64,000 nt of DNA from assembly GCA_016933045.1 (NCBI GenBank), contig JAFGBR010000081.1, positions 1 to 64,000 on the forward strand, written 5' to 3'. The position numbers and the translations under genes were made by a program. Below the pieces are notes generated by a model. The model saw nothing but the letters and a program-made list of their open reading frames with translations. It made no database searches and was not told where the DNA came from. Source of the stretch: Marinilabiliaceae bacterium. GTDB lineage: Bacteria > Bacteroidota > Bacteroidia > Bacteroidales > Marinilabiliaceae. Below, one piece after another: positions 17,161 to 26,606 of this stretch (position 1 is its first letter; each line of letters opens with the position of its first letter).

Positions 17161-19179
17161 TTACTGAATAATAAATTTTCTGACATGAGACTTTCCAATA
17201 GCCATTATTCGAATTAGAAACACACCTGAATTCAAGTCGTTATATGGAATTACTATCTCGTTATTGTTCACTTGTTGTAAGGTTTTAATAATCGTACCAT
17301 CTGCTTTGTAAATATAAATATTCTCAATTTTATCGGAACATTTTACCTCTAAATAGTGCAGGTTTTGATTCATACATATTAAAACATCATTCAACGCTTT
17401 TGAAGGATTATCAATAAATGTAACAGTTGGTTGATCGAGACAGGTAACAGAAGCCACAGGTTTTACGGAATGGTCGACCGGTTTTATTATTAAATAGTCG
17501 ATATTAGGTAAACCGTCGGCCAGTGTAGCAGAAACCGATATTGGATAGGTTCCGGTTTTGGAAGCAATATAATTTATTGATGATAAATTCCAAACATCCC
17601 ACGATCCTGTTGAAGCAAATGGCACCGTACCAATTTCGTTTCCATTAATTGTTACAATTCCAGGTCGATTGGATGTTCCTGCATATCGAAATTCAATTTT
17701 ATAAGTACCTTCTGATACAAAATTTACAGTCCAGTTTACAGTAACACCATTTAGGTTATCGGTATTGATAAAACCGGCTCCAGTAAAATTATCGTGGTTG
17801 CTGTCGATTGTACCGGCATTGTTTACGATACCACAGTAACCATCGGCATTTTCCTGAATTATAGTAGCAATACCAACCTGTATTGATTTCGTTTTGGATT
17901 TCACCACAACACCATTACTATCTGTAGCAGTGGCATATACGCTGTAAATTCCTTCGCCCGGGTTAGCCATACTATACGAGTAAGGAGCTTGGATAACGTC
18001 AACCACCTTTTTGTTATTGACATAAAAGGTTACTTTGGCAATTTCACCATCATCGTGAGTTGCAATAGCAGATAAAGTAATATCATCACTTTCTTCGTAA
18101 ATAGCCCCATTTGTTGGTTCGTTGAGCGAAATATGAATCACTGTAGCAGGATCGGTATGTTTAATGCCAAGATAGGCATCCATTGCAATGGTTGGCCGAC
18201 GAGTATTCGGATCCCAGGCAGTTAACTCATATACCCCAACCATTGTTGCTTGAGGTTCCCACCAAAAACAGCCTAATGCACCAATTTTCATCATCTCATC
18301 CATTAATCCAACCAGGAAATGATTTGATATGTAAGGCTCATACCAATAATGCCCCGTTTCAACAACCATAACTTTGGTATTATAACGAGCAATCATATCT
18401 TTCATGTTGTAAATTGACTTTTCAATTTCCACATCCCAATCCAGATGAGCCCAACGAGGGTAAGCTGACATACCGATAATATCCCATTTTGCACCTCGTG
18501 CTTTTAAAGCATCGAACATCCATCGGTACAGGCTGTTTTCGTCGGCATCGGGTAAATGCACAATAGCCTGAATGGTACTATCAATGGCTTTAATAGCATC
18601 GTAACCGCTATTAATCATCTTTGCAAAATTATCCATACCTCCGGGAGTGTCGTTGGTATTTCCATTAGGCCACAACATACCCCGCTTTGTTTCATTTCCA
18701 ATTTGCACCCATGCCGGAGTAACACCAACATCTTTAAGAGCCTTTAACACATCGTAGGTGTGATCATAAACATCCTGAATGAGTTGTTCGGTAGTATGGC
18801 CTTCCCATGCCGATGGAATATATTGCTTGCCCGGATCAGCCCACGAATCGCTGTAATGAAAATCGATCATCACCTTAAATCCCTTGTCGTGAGCTGCCTT
18901 TGCTCTTGCGACCACTTCATTTTTACCACTTGGTCCATTAGCCGGATACCAAACCCGGTAACGCACGGAATTAACTCCTTGTTCCTTTAAAATGGTTAAA
19001 AGATCTTTTGAAACGCCATTTTTATCTTTAAAATTGGAGCCACCCCAACTAATATCGGCACCAAAAGCAAAATCTTCGTGTGCATTTCTGTCGAAAATGG
19101 TATCGGTTATGGTTTGTGCATTCACATCGTTCAATGCCAACAAAAAGGTCAATACCAACAGTAATAGTTTGTTTTTCAT
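17161..19179 (-). CDS. GH53 arabinogalactan endo-beta-1,4-galactanase with Ig, CBM and T9SS tail
   Basis: 672 residues. Signal peptide to about residue 21 (NDVNAQ). GH53 domain about 35-345: GADISWGG, FHYSDSWADPGKQ, acid/base Glu163 in WVQIGNE, nucleophile Glu274 in VVETGHYWYE, and FWWEPQA. Then an Ig-like domain (about 350-430, NGAIYEESDDITLSA), a CBM6/35-like beta-sandwich (about 435-565, QENADGYCGIVNNAG ... NIDYLIIKP), and a type A T9SS sorting domain (about 595-672, ending VRKFIIQ). It should cut beta-1,4-galactan outside the cell. It sits 24 bases after the GH43 stop. The Ig-CBM part closely resembles that of the GH43 at 29351-31324. Confidence 0.95.
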   Translation of the reverse strand: MKNKLLLLVLTFLLALNDVNAQTITDTIFDRNAHEDFAFGADISWGGSNFKDKNGVSKDLLTILKEQGVNSVRYRVWYPANGPSGKNEVVARAKAAHDKGFKVMIDFHYSDSWADPGKQYIPSAWEGHTTEQLIQDVYDHTYDVLKALKDVGVTPAWVQIGNETKRGMLWPNGNTNDTPGGMDNFAKMINSGYDAIKAIDSTIQAIVHLPDADENSLYRWMFDALKARGAKWDIIGMSAYPRWAHLDWDVEIEKSIYNMKDMIARYNTKVMVVETGHYWYEPYISNHFLVGLMDEMMKIGALGCFWWEPQATMVGVYELTAWDPNTRRPTIAMDAYLGIKHTDPATVIHISLNEPTNGAIYEESDDITLSAIATHDDGEIAKVTFYVNNKKVVDVIQAPYSYSMANPGEGIYSVYATATDSNGVVVKSKTKSIQVGIATIIQENADGYCGIVNNAGTIDSNHDNFTGAGFINTDNLNGVTVNWTVNFVSEGTYKIEFRYAGTSNRPGIVTINGNEIGTVPFASTGSWDVWNLSSINYIASKTGTYPISVSATLADGLPNIDYLIIKPVDHSVKPVASVTCLDQPTVTFIDNPSKALNDVLICMNQNLHYLEVKCSDKIENIYIYKADGTIIKTLQQVNNNEIVIPYNDLNSGVFLIRIMAIGKSHVRKFIIQ

Positions 19180-19203
19180 ATATTTATAGCTGTCTAAATT
19201 GAG

Positions 19204-21660
19204 TTATTTAACAATTTTTTTGTTAATATCAACATCTTGTCCGGTTATTCTTAAGTAGTATAATCCATTAGGTAAACCTTTCATGTCGATAATATGGCTT
19301 TGCCCTTTGTTCAGACTTCTGCAGTATTGCGTTTCTCCAATTATATTGAACAACATTACATTTACAGTTTGTGTAAGTTCTTTGCTAAACATTACATTAA
19401 GCTTATCCTTTACCGGAACAGGATAACAAGTAATGTTTGTATCGGATTCCTTTTTAAGGATTAAGTTCGTATTCGTAATGATGGCATTACAGCTATCCCC
19501 GGTTAAAGTTATTCCCGTTATCTCCAGGTAATCAATATTTGCTAAACCATCACTACCTGTTGCTTCGAGACGTATATCGTACGTTCCTGCTTTTGCACTA
19601 ACACTAACCGATGTGGTTTTCCAGTTAGTCCAGGATCCTGTAGCCGGGAAATTTACAGTTTGAATAGCGGTAGAACCATTCATCATAAGCCTTCCGGGCC
19701 TGTCGCTACCACCTCCATTGGCATACCTGAAAATGAATGGATATGTTCCGTCTTCAAAGAAACTTATTTTATAGTTTACACCTGTGCCCGATTCATTTGG
19801 AGTATTGGCAAAGCCATCTCCTGAGAATCCCGGATTATTCGTATCAATAGTACCATCAACACCGCAAAAACCAAGCTCATTTTCCTGGATCGTAAATGAT
19901 GTTGTGCCCTGACTGTTCACTTCAACATTAAAAACAGCATAGCTTTTTGCACCACAGTCATTTGTGAAAGTTGCAACATAGTTACCTCCTTGATAGTTTT
20001 GGATGTTATTAACGGTAACTTCGCGTGTATTAGCAGTGAAACCACTAGGGCCATTCCATACCCATGAGCCCTCAGATGCAGACTGGGGGCCAAACTTAAT
20101 ATTATCACCAACACTTACTTTAGCGCTTGTAGTATCATTCCAGTCTCCTCCGTTAATTTGAAAATACGAGTCTATCGTTGATGGGTAACAGAAAGGTTCG
20201 CTTGCCAAAACAAGGTTGAAATCATCAACATTAACCCAGTTTCCACCATTCGCATCAGAATATACGCCTACTTGTATTGATCCATTAGTTACAATAATAT
20301 TAGAAATAATAACTTGCGTCCAATTTCCGATTGAACTGTTTATTGAATAATTCATTTCACTTCCGCCAAAGTTTTTGACATAGATTTTTGCTGCATTCTG
20401 TCCGCCACTACTCCTGACCCATGCAGTAAGCCGGTATGTATCATTGGGTAGTGAAATGTTTTGATAACTGGTTACTTGATAAGGCGAGGAACCTGACTGT
20501 GACATAGCAAAGCGTCCCGGATCATGGCTACTACTGGCATTACTGGTTGCACTGCCGATGTTAGTCCATCCAGTCAATTTGCTTACGGAAACACGGTCGG
20601 CCTCAAAATTTGGATTTAACACATAATTGTTTCCACTACCAACCGACCAGGTTCCTTCGGTTGCATTGATATTCCATTGACTGAGTGAATGAAAGATTGG
20701 CTTAGTACCGTCGAATGCAATGGGGCACCATTGATTATAACCTATACCGTTTCCGGCAAAGTCGGACCAACGATCCCCTCCAAATATTACAAAAGACCCT
20801 GTAGAACCATTTACGGCAAATGCAAGGCCACTTTGTGTTACATGTGAGTAATCATTACGTGTACCATCAATTATAAACTCAGAAGAATATGGGCCCCAAA
20901 TGTTTGTTGCCGTAATACAATACGTGTGTGATGTATTCCAGCCATGAAGGTCGGATGATATGAAATAATAGGTACTATCGTGCTTAAATAGCACGTTACC
21001 TTCACGTCCGCTTCCTTTGTGAATTTCTACACCTGGCTCTACATAAAGATAATCAGATGGACGGAGACGTGAAATATATTGGTGGCCCCTTCCTTCCACA
21101 TTGCAGTAAGCCAAGTATGCCTGCCCGTCGTCATCGGTAAATACCGATTGGTCACCAGTCATGTCGTTCACCACATTTTCGATGACCGATTGAGAAGCCA
21201 CCACTTTAAATGGGCCGGTAGGTGTGTTGCTGGTTGCAAACATGAGGCCCGGGTACTTTTGGGCAATCAACACATATTTACCGGTTGGTTCGTTATAGGC
21301 GCAACCAACACGTCCAATCCAACCGCCTAAACCATCAGCACCAGTCAATAAATCACCTTCAAACTTCCAATTTGCAAGGTCGGTAGAAGAATAACAAGTC
21401 ATGGTATTAAATTGGTAACCACTATTTTTGCCGGCTTCGGGGTTGTTGTAATAATCATCGACACCATGATACCTTACACCATACCAATAATAGGTAGTGT
21501 CAACTTTCAGCACACCACCTCCCTGTGTATAGATCGGATTTCCATCTGTATCATGCCAAAAGACATCGTTTTGTATTGTTTGACTAATGATGCTAAAACT
21601 ACAAACAACCATCAAAGCGACAATTATAAGAAAAGTTTTAGTTGTTTTTAGATTTTTCAT
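19204..21660 (-). CDS. GH43 protein of the exo-beta-1,3-galactanase-like group with multiple binding modules and T9SS tail
   Basis: 818 residues with a signal peptide (about 1-27). The five-bladed propeller (30-345) begins DVFWHDTDGNPIYTQGGGVL and has YYWYGVRYHG, SCYSSTDLANW-like CYSSTDLANW, GDQSVFTDDDG and GREGNVLF; this resembles exo-beta-1,3-galactanases of GH43 (subfamily 24/34 type). After it come a CBM4-like module (about 350-500), a PKD/Ig-like segment (about 500-600), a CBM6/35-like module (about 605-730) and a T9SS type A tail (735-818, NGLYYLRITGQ). It probably acts extracellularly on beta-1,3-galactan backbone or arabinogalactan. First gene of the GH43-GH53-GH2 unit. A paralog is at 34980-36590. 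Substrate is inferred. Confidence 0.87.
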   Translation of the reverse strand: MKNLKTTKTFLIIVALMVVCSFSIISQTIQNDVFWHDTDGNPIYTQGGGVLKVDTTYYWYGVRYHGVDDYYNNPEAGKNSGYQFNTMTCYSSTDLANWKFEGDLLTGADGLGGWIGRVGCAYNEPTGKYVLIAQKYPGLMFATSNTPTGPFKVVASQSVIENVVNDMTGDQSVFTDDDGQAYLAYCNVEGRGHQYISRLRPSDYLYVEPGVEIHKGSGREGNVLFKHDSTYYFISSDLHGWNTSHTYCITATNIWGPYSSEFIIDGTRNDYSHVTQSGLAFAVNGSTGSFVIFGGDRWSDFAGNGIGYNQWCPIAFDGTKPIFHSLSQWNINATEGTWSVGSGNNYVLNPNFEADRVSVSKLTGWTNIGSATSNASSSHDPGRFAMSQSGSSPYQVTSYQNISLPNDTYRLTAWVRSSGGQNAAKIYVKNFGGSEMNYSINSSIGNWTQVIISNIIVTNGSIQVGVYSDANGGNWVNVDDFNLVLASEPFCYPSTIDSYFQINGGDWNDTTSAKVSVGDNIKFGPQSASEGSWVWNGPSGFTANTREVTVNNIQNYQGGNYVATFTNDCGAKSYAVFNVEVNSQGTTSFTIQENELGFCGVDGTIDTNNPGFSGDGFANTPNESGTGVNYKISFFEDGTYPFIFRYANGGGSDRPGRLMMNGSTAIQTVNFPATGSWTNWKTTSVSVSAKAGTYDIRLEATGSDGLANIDYLEITGITLTGDSCNAIITNTNLILKKESDTNITCYPVPVKDKLNVMFSKELTQTVNVMLFNIIGETQYCRSLNKGQSHIIDMKGLPNGLYYLRITGQDVDINKKIVK

Positions 21661-21889
21661 AAATTCCTAACTATCTAATTTATATTTATTTTTATCAATT
21701 TATTTAAACTTTTAATATAAATATCCAATTTAATAATTCAACGTATCAGGTTAAATAATAATCTCCATTTACACGCCCTGTTAAATAAAACCACACTGTA
21801 TTATTAAGTAACTAAAAAGGGAAATACCTCTACAAAAACTAAAAAACCAGAATAGAATTATTAAAAGATTAGTAAAACTATATTTCATC

Positions 21890-21917
21890 AATATTATCAG
21901 GAAGCACAAATCGGACA
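21890..21917 (-). promoter_or_regulatory. Putative HTCS site upstream of the GH43-GH53-GH2 unit
   Basis: AATATTATCAG (21890-21900) and ACAAATCGGACA (21906-21917) match motifs upstream of susC (14266-14276 and 14471-14482). They lie about 230-257 bases before the GH43 start. The rest of the 418-base spacer 21661-22078 is AT-rich with no gene; no clear -7 box was found. Confidence 0.45.
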
Positions 21918-21982
21918 GATATGAAAAAAAATAAACCCCAAAGAGAATTATAAGGAGGATGATATCAAATACATAAAATAAA

Positions 21983-22007
21983 AAACAGCTTTATTAAGCA
22001 TCTGTTT
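21983..22007 (-). terminator. Terminator after the HTCS gene
   Basis: On the minus strand AAACAG-ATG-CTT-AATA-AAG-CTGTTT folds with an internal bulge and is followed by TTTTATTTTAT. It lies 72 bases past the HTCS stop. Confidence 0.5.
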
Positions 22008-22078
22008 ATTATAACACATATAACAGATCTATAAAAACATACAAACTATTATCGAGATTTTTAAATTAAATACAGCGA

Positions 22079-25000
22079 CTAATTTTCTTCAGCTTGTTCG
22101 ATAAACTGCCGGGGGGTAAGTCCAAATCTTGACTCAAAACATTTTGCAAAGTAAGAATGATTTGAAAAACCAACCATATACATCACTTCAGCGATAGTAA
22201 AGTTTTTATTTGAAAGATACATGGCTGCTTTTTTCATTCTTATGGACTTGATGTAATCAACAGTTGTTAATCCAGTAAGCTGTTTTACCTTACGATAAAG
22301 CTGCTTTGAACTAATATCGGCCAATTCGCATAACACATTCACATTTAACTCAGGATCATCTATTTTATCTTCGATTATCCGGGTTATTTTGCCAAGGAAT
22401 TTTTCATCTAACGACTCAGCTTTTTCAATTTTTGGAGAAGTAAGGTTTTCGATCCTAGCTTTTTTCTCAATTAATTTTCTGTTTTCAAGTATTTGTTTTA
22501 CACGAGAGTATAAAATTGTAGAATCGAATGGTTTAGCAATAAAAGCATCAATGTTTAATTGAATACTTTTTAACTCAGTTTCTTTATCATCCTTAGCAGT
22601 TAAAAAAACCAATGGAATGGTTGCTGTCAAAGTGTTTTCTTTAAGTTTCTTTGCCATTTCAAGGCCATCCATTACAGGCATCATAACATCAGCAATGATA
22701 ATATCGGGTTTTAATTCCAGACAGGCTTTAAGTCCGGTTTTTCCATTATGGGCTATCACACACCGATAATCAGAAATAAACGTATTGTAAACAAAATCGG
22801 CTATTGCCACATTATCTTCAACAATAACAATAAGTTGCTTCTCAGGTTTGTCATCTTTGGCATTTTTACCATGCGGTTTTTTTTCCACCTCAGAAACTAC
22901 CACAGGCAGCCATACCGAGAATGTAGTACCTTCGCCCAGTTTCGATATTACTTTTACATCACCTCCATGTAGTTCGATATAGTTTTTTACCAGGAACAAG
23001 CCAATGCCTGTACCCTCTGGTATTTTTGAACTGTTATTTGACTGAAAAAAACGTTGAAAAATGTATGGAATATCTTTATCTGGAATCCCGGAACCGGTAT
23101 CTGATACTTTTATTTCCACACCATCCTGTTGCGCAAAGTATTCAATTGAAAAGATAATGCTGTCACCGGGGTTGACAAATTTACAAGCATTTGAAAGTAA
23201 ATTATTAAATGCAGACTCAATTTTTACAATATCGATATTAAGAAATAATTGTTGAATATTTGTATTGAAAATAAATTCAATCTGCTTGTCTTTTAAACTC
23301 TCATGGTAAGTTGATAAAATGCTGCGAGCAAATTCGACCAGTTCTACTTTAGAAAGAAGCAGACCAATGTTAACTTTGCTGTCATCGCGATAATAATCGA
23401 TTGCCTGATGGATGAGCGAATTTAATTTCATTGCATTTTTATGAACCATTTCAAGTGCATCGCGGTCTTTTTCGTTTTTAATACCTTGTATAAGACGACT
23501 CAAAGGGGCAATAATTAAACTCAGCGGTGTTTTAAACTCATGGGCTACATCGGTAAAAAAAGATATTTTAAGTTTTGATTGTTCCAATGATTTCTCTTTC
23601 TCCATCTGTTCATATTTCATCCTGTTTCGGGCTGTAATAAAGTAATAGACCCACCAAATGAAAGACATTATCAGTAACAAATAAATGATCCTGGCAAACC
23701 GGGTTCCATACCATGGTGGAGTTATGGAAATAGTGAAGTTTGTCAGTGACTTGATCAGGTTGTCCTCATTACTCATTTTACCCATTGTTATATCATATAC
23801 ACCCGGATCTAATTTACTGAGCTTTATTCTGTTTTCACCCGGTGTTAAGGTTGTCCATTTTTTGCTGTCATTGTTTTTATATATAAAAGCACCCCTGTTT
23901 TCTTCTGTATAGTTAAAATCAGTAATATCTAACTCAATGTTATTTTGATTGTATGTAAGTTTAATTTTATTGGTATAACCTATGCCCAGGGAACCTTCTT
24001 TACCTTTATAACGTTCATTATTAATGTAAATGGCACTAACAACAATGCTCTCATTAATGATTTGGTTTTGTATATCGGGTTTCGATAAAGCCAGCATATC
24101 AGTTCCTCCCAAAATAATTTCATTTTGCAACACATCGAAATAAATGCTGGTAAAGGCTCGATTCATTGTTGTGATATGTCTTGTGGCGTAATTATCTTTA
24201 TCAACAACCCATATTCCTTCAGTGGTTGAAATCCATATTGACGACCCCACCTCAGTCATTGCTAACACCTCGGCATTTTTAGCCCCGTTGAGAGTTATAT
24301 TATCTGCTTTTCGATTATTGGTTTCAATGCGGACAACACCATTGCGATACCCTGCCCATATATCCCCATTAATATCTGCCAATAAGTAATTAGGAATTAC
24401 TCCGGAAGAATATTTATTTATTGGAAAAGTTGAGATATCTAACGTAACACTATTAATAATATCAATTCCACTATTCCGGGCAAGAGTCCATACATTTCTA
24501 CTTTTATCTAAAACAATGAAATCGATATTATTACCCGACAAACCATTTTTGGTTGATAAGTGTATGTCGGCTATTTGAGAATAATTATCTGAAAACAACT
24601 TTTCCTTGCTGATCACAAAAACACCACCGTTATAACTTGCCAGCCAAAATCTTTCCTTATCGTCTTCAAGAATATCATAAGCCCAATTAGCATTTTTAAT
24701 TCCATCGGGCGCATATATTAAATATTGAATAAAACTTTGAGATTGTCTATCGAATCTGTTTAAACCATAATCAGTACCTACCCAAATAGTACAGTTGCTA
24801 TCCTCAAATATATGTCGAATATGATTGTGTGAAATATGATACCGGGTACCACCCATTTTATACCATTTAATTTCCGGTTTCTGTTCAATAAGTTGTTCAC
24901 ACATTATTAAACCATTCGTACCTCCCAACCAATATTTTTTTGATGAATCGCGATAAATGAAATAGAATTGATTGCCCTCTCCGGTTCCGGTAATTGTATA

Positions 25001-25969
25001 TATTGGAATGTGGTATAAACTTCGTTTTTTGGGTGATAATGATATCCCGTTATCAGTTCCTAACCAGATGTTGTCCGATTTGTCGTTAAACACACACCAC
25101 ACCACATTATTTGCCAGCGATTTTGGTTCACGTGAATCGTGAAGTATATATCTTTTTTCTTTTTCATTAAATATGCATAATCCGTTGTCGGTACCAATTA
25201 CAAGATTGTTTTGGTAATCGAGAGCCATTGATTTAACAACATCAAACTCACCAATATATTCTAATTTTTCGGTCGCGGGAAAATATTTTAACAGACCGCT
25301 ACCTTGACCCACCCAGATGCATCCATTTTTGTCATCTTTTAATATTGAATGCACGAAATAATTACCACCAAGCCTGTTAATATCTAATAGTTCAAATTTT
25401 TTACTTTCAATTGAATATCTGGCAAATTTTCCATTAGAACCCATATATATATATCCGGCATCAGCTAATAATGAATAATTCATCCGGTGTTTTTCCCATT
25501 TCTCCTTATCAAACCATAGTTGGCTAATTGTACCTGTTTTAATATTGTATATGAATAATCCATCAAAACACCCAATCCATATATTATCACCAACCTTTTG
25601 CAAAGACCTGACATCCTGTTTAAAATCCGATAATATGGGTTCATACTGATCTGTTTTAATATTATAAAGCAACAATCCAAATTCAGTTCCTTGCAACAAA
25701 TGGTTATTAGAAATAAAAAGACCACAATTGCTAACACAGTTTGATATATTACCGGGTGAATAATGAGGATAAGCAGTATAACCGTCAAAACTATATAATC
25801 CTTTATCGGTTCCAAACCATATCAGCCCTAAAGAATCCTGTAGAATAAAACGAACAGAATTAGCTCCGTCATCTGGTTTATAATTATCAAAAACTCGGTA
25901 ATTATGCACCTGTGCATTAACACATAAAGGATATATAATGAGAAATAACTGAAAAATCCGTTTCAGCAT
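22079..25969 (-). CDS. Hybrid two-component system sensor/regulator (HTCS)
   Basis: 1296 residues. Signal sequence (1-19), then a periplasmic two-propeller sensor of repeated blades with motifs such as GLIWFGTDKGLYSFDGY and NIWLGTDNGISL (about 20-660), a Y_Y_Y domain (about 665-750), one membrane segment (about 755-776), HisKA with phospho-His in VAHEFKTPLSL (about 807), HATPase, a receiver domain with Asp in IIADVMMPVMDG (about 1093), and an AraC-type DNA-binding domain (1196-1290, FTIAEVMYMVGFSNHSYFAKCF). HTCS proteins bind an oligosaccharide in the periplasm and switch on their PUL directly. It lies between two halves of the PUL, so it probably controls both. Complete, no damage. Confidence 0.97.
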   Translation of the reverse strand: MLKRIFQLFLIIYPLCVNAQVHNYRVFDNYKPDDGANSVRFILQDSLGLIWFGTDKGLYSFDGYTAYPHYSPGNISNCVSNCGLFISNNHLLQGTEFGLLLYNIKTDQYEPILSDFKQDVRSLQKVGDNIWIGCFDGLFIYNIKTGTISQLWFDKEKWEKHRMNYSLLADAGYIYMGSNGKFARYSIESKKFELLDINRLGGNYFVHSILKDDKNGCIWVGQGSGLLKYFPATEKLEYIGEFDVVKSMALDYQNNLVIGTDNGLCIFNEKEKRYILHDSREPKSLANNVVWCVFNDKSDNIWLGTDNGISLSPKKRSLYHIPIYTITGTGEGNQFYFIYRDSSKKYWLGGTNGLIMCEQLIEQKPEIKWYKMGGTRYHISHNHIRHIFEDSNCTIWVGTDYGLNRFDRQSQSFIQYLIYAPDGIKNANWAYDILEDDKERFWLASYNGGVFVISKEKLFSDNYSQIADIHLSTKNGLSGNNIDFIVLDKSRNVWTLARNSGIDIINSVTLDISTFPINKYSSGVIPNYLLADINGDIWAGYRNGVVRIETNNRKADNITLNGAKNAEVLAMTEVGSSIWISTTEGIWVVDKDNYATRHITTMNRAFTSIYFDVLQNEIILGGTDMLALSKPDIQNQIINESIVVSAIYINNERYKGKEGSLGIGYTNKIKLTYNQNNIELDITDFNYTEENRGAFIYKNNDSKKWTTLTPGENRIKLSKLDPGVYDITMGKMSNEDNLIKSLTNFTISITPPWYGTRFARIIYLLLIMSFIWWVYYFITARNRMKYEQMEKEKSLEQSKLKISFFTDVAHEFKTPLSLIIAPLSRLIQGIKNEKDRDALEMVHKNAMKLNSLIHQAIDYYRDDSKVNIGLLLSKVELVEFARSILSTYHESLKDKQIEFIFNTNIQQLFLNIDIVKIESAFNNLLSNACKFVNPGDSIIFSIEYFAQQDGVEIKVSDTGSGIPDKDIPYIFQRFFQSNNSSKIPEGTGIGLFLVKNYIELHGGDVKVISKLGEGTTFSVWLPVVVSEVEKKPHGKNAKDDKPEKQLIVIVEDNVAIADFVYNTFISDYRCVIAHNGKTGLKACLELKPDIIIADVMMPVMDGLEMAKKLKENTLTATIPLVFLTAKDDKETELKSIQLNIDAFIAKPFDSTILYSRVKQILENRKLIEKKARIENLTSPKIEKAESLDEKFLGKITRIIEDKIDDPELNVNVLCELADISSKQLYRKVKQLTGLTTVDYIKSIRMKKAAMYLSNKNFTIAEVMYMVGFSNHSYFAKCFESRFGLTPRQFIEQAEEN

Positions 25970-26035
25970 AGTTCTTTAATTCTTTTGTGAAATTTTCAAA
26001 TAAAACATGTATTAAAACATTTACAGCTTATAATT

Positions 26036-26560
26036 TTAAAGCACTTTCCATACCTGTATTGAAATATACTCCTTTTCAGGAACCGGTTTGCAAATGAATA
26101 TGGCATTATTCAACCATGCATACTTTGAATTTACCGGGGCTTCAAATTTAGGCGCTGTACGGAAATAAACTTCAGATGATCCAAGCGAAGAACCTCCTTT
26201 TTGTGGTTGTGGCTGTAACAACAATCCAATATTACGAACATGGATTAATACGTTGTCGTCTGTTTTTATGGTATAAATAGCTTCCAATTCGGTACGTCCC
26301 AATTCCTTATTAAAATATTGATAATCAGCACCTCCACTTAAAACAACACCTTTCATTTTAGGCCCTTCAAATTTACCGCCCGTAATAGGAATAATAATCC
26401 GTTCGCCATGCATAGTTGTTCCAAGCACTTTTGCCGGGTCAATGGTTACCTTTAATTCGCAGGTAAATTCTAATTTAGGTGCGATATAATCCTGGGCCCG
26501 CAAGATCATGTTAAAAACAAGCGTAAGAATGATTATTACGGCATATTTAATTCTATTCAT
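26036..26560 (-). CDS. DUF3237 family secreted protein
   Basis: 174 residues with a signal peptide (to about Ala22-Gln23, LRAQDY). The rest is a small beta-barrel of the DUF3237 type: LEFTCELKVTID, GTTMHGERIIIPITGGKFEGPKMKGVVLSGGADYQY, EAIYTIKTDDNVLIHVRNIG, SEVYFRTAPKFEAP and KYAWLNNAIFIC. The family has no established enzymatic role that I can name. It follows the CocE/NonD hydrolase by 46 bases and is last in the long minus-strand gene run before the HTCS, so a role with the hydrolases in removing or binding substituents is possible but speculative. Confidence 0.85.
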   Translation of the reverse strand: MNRIKYAVIIILTLVFNMILRAQDYIAPKLEFTCELKVTIDPAKVLGTTMHGERIIIPITGGKFEGPKMKGVVLSGGADYQYFNKELGRTELEAIYTIKTDDNVLIHVRNIGLLLQPQPQKGGSSLGSSEVYFRTAPKFEAPVNSKYAWLNNAIFICKPVPEKEYISIQVWKVL

Positions 26561-26606
26561 CTTTTTTTATTAAAAAATAAGTATTACAGCCAGAAAAAAA
26601 AACATA

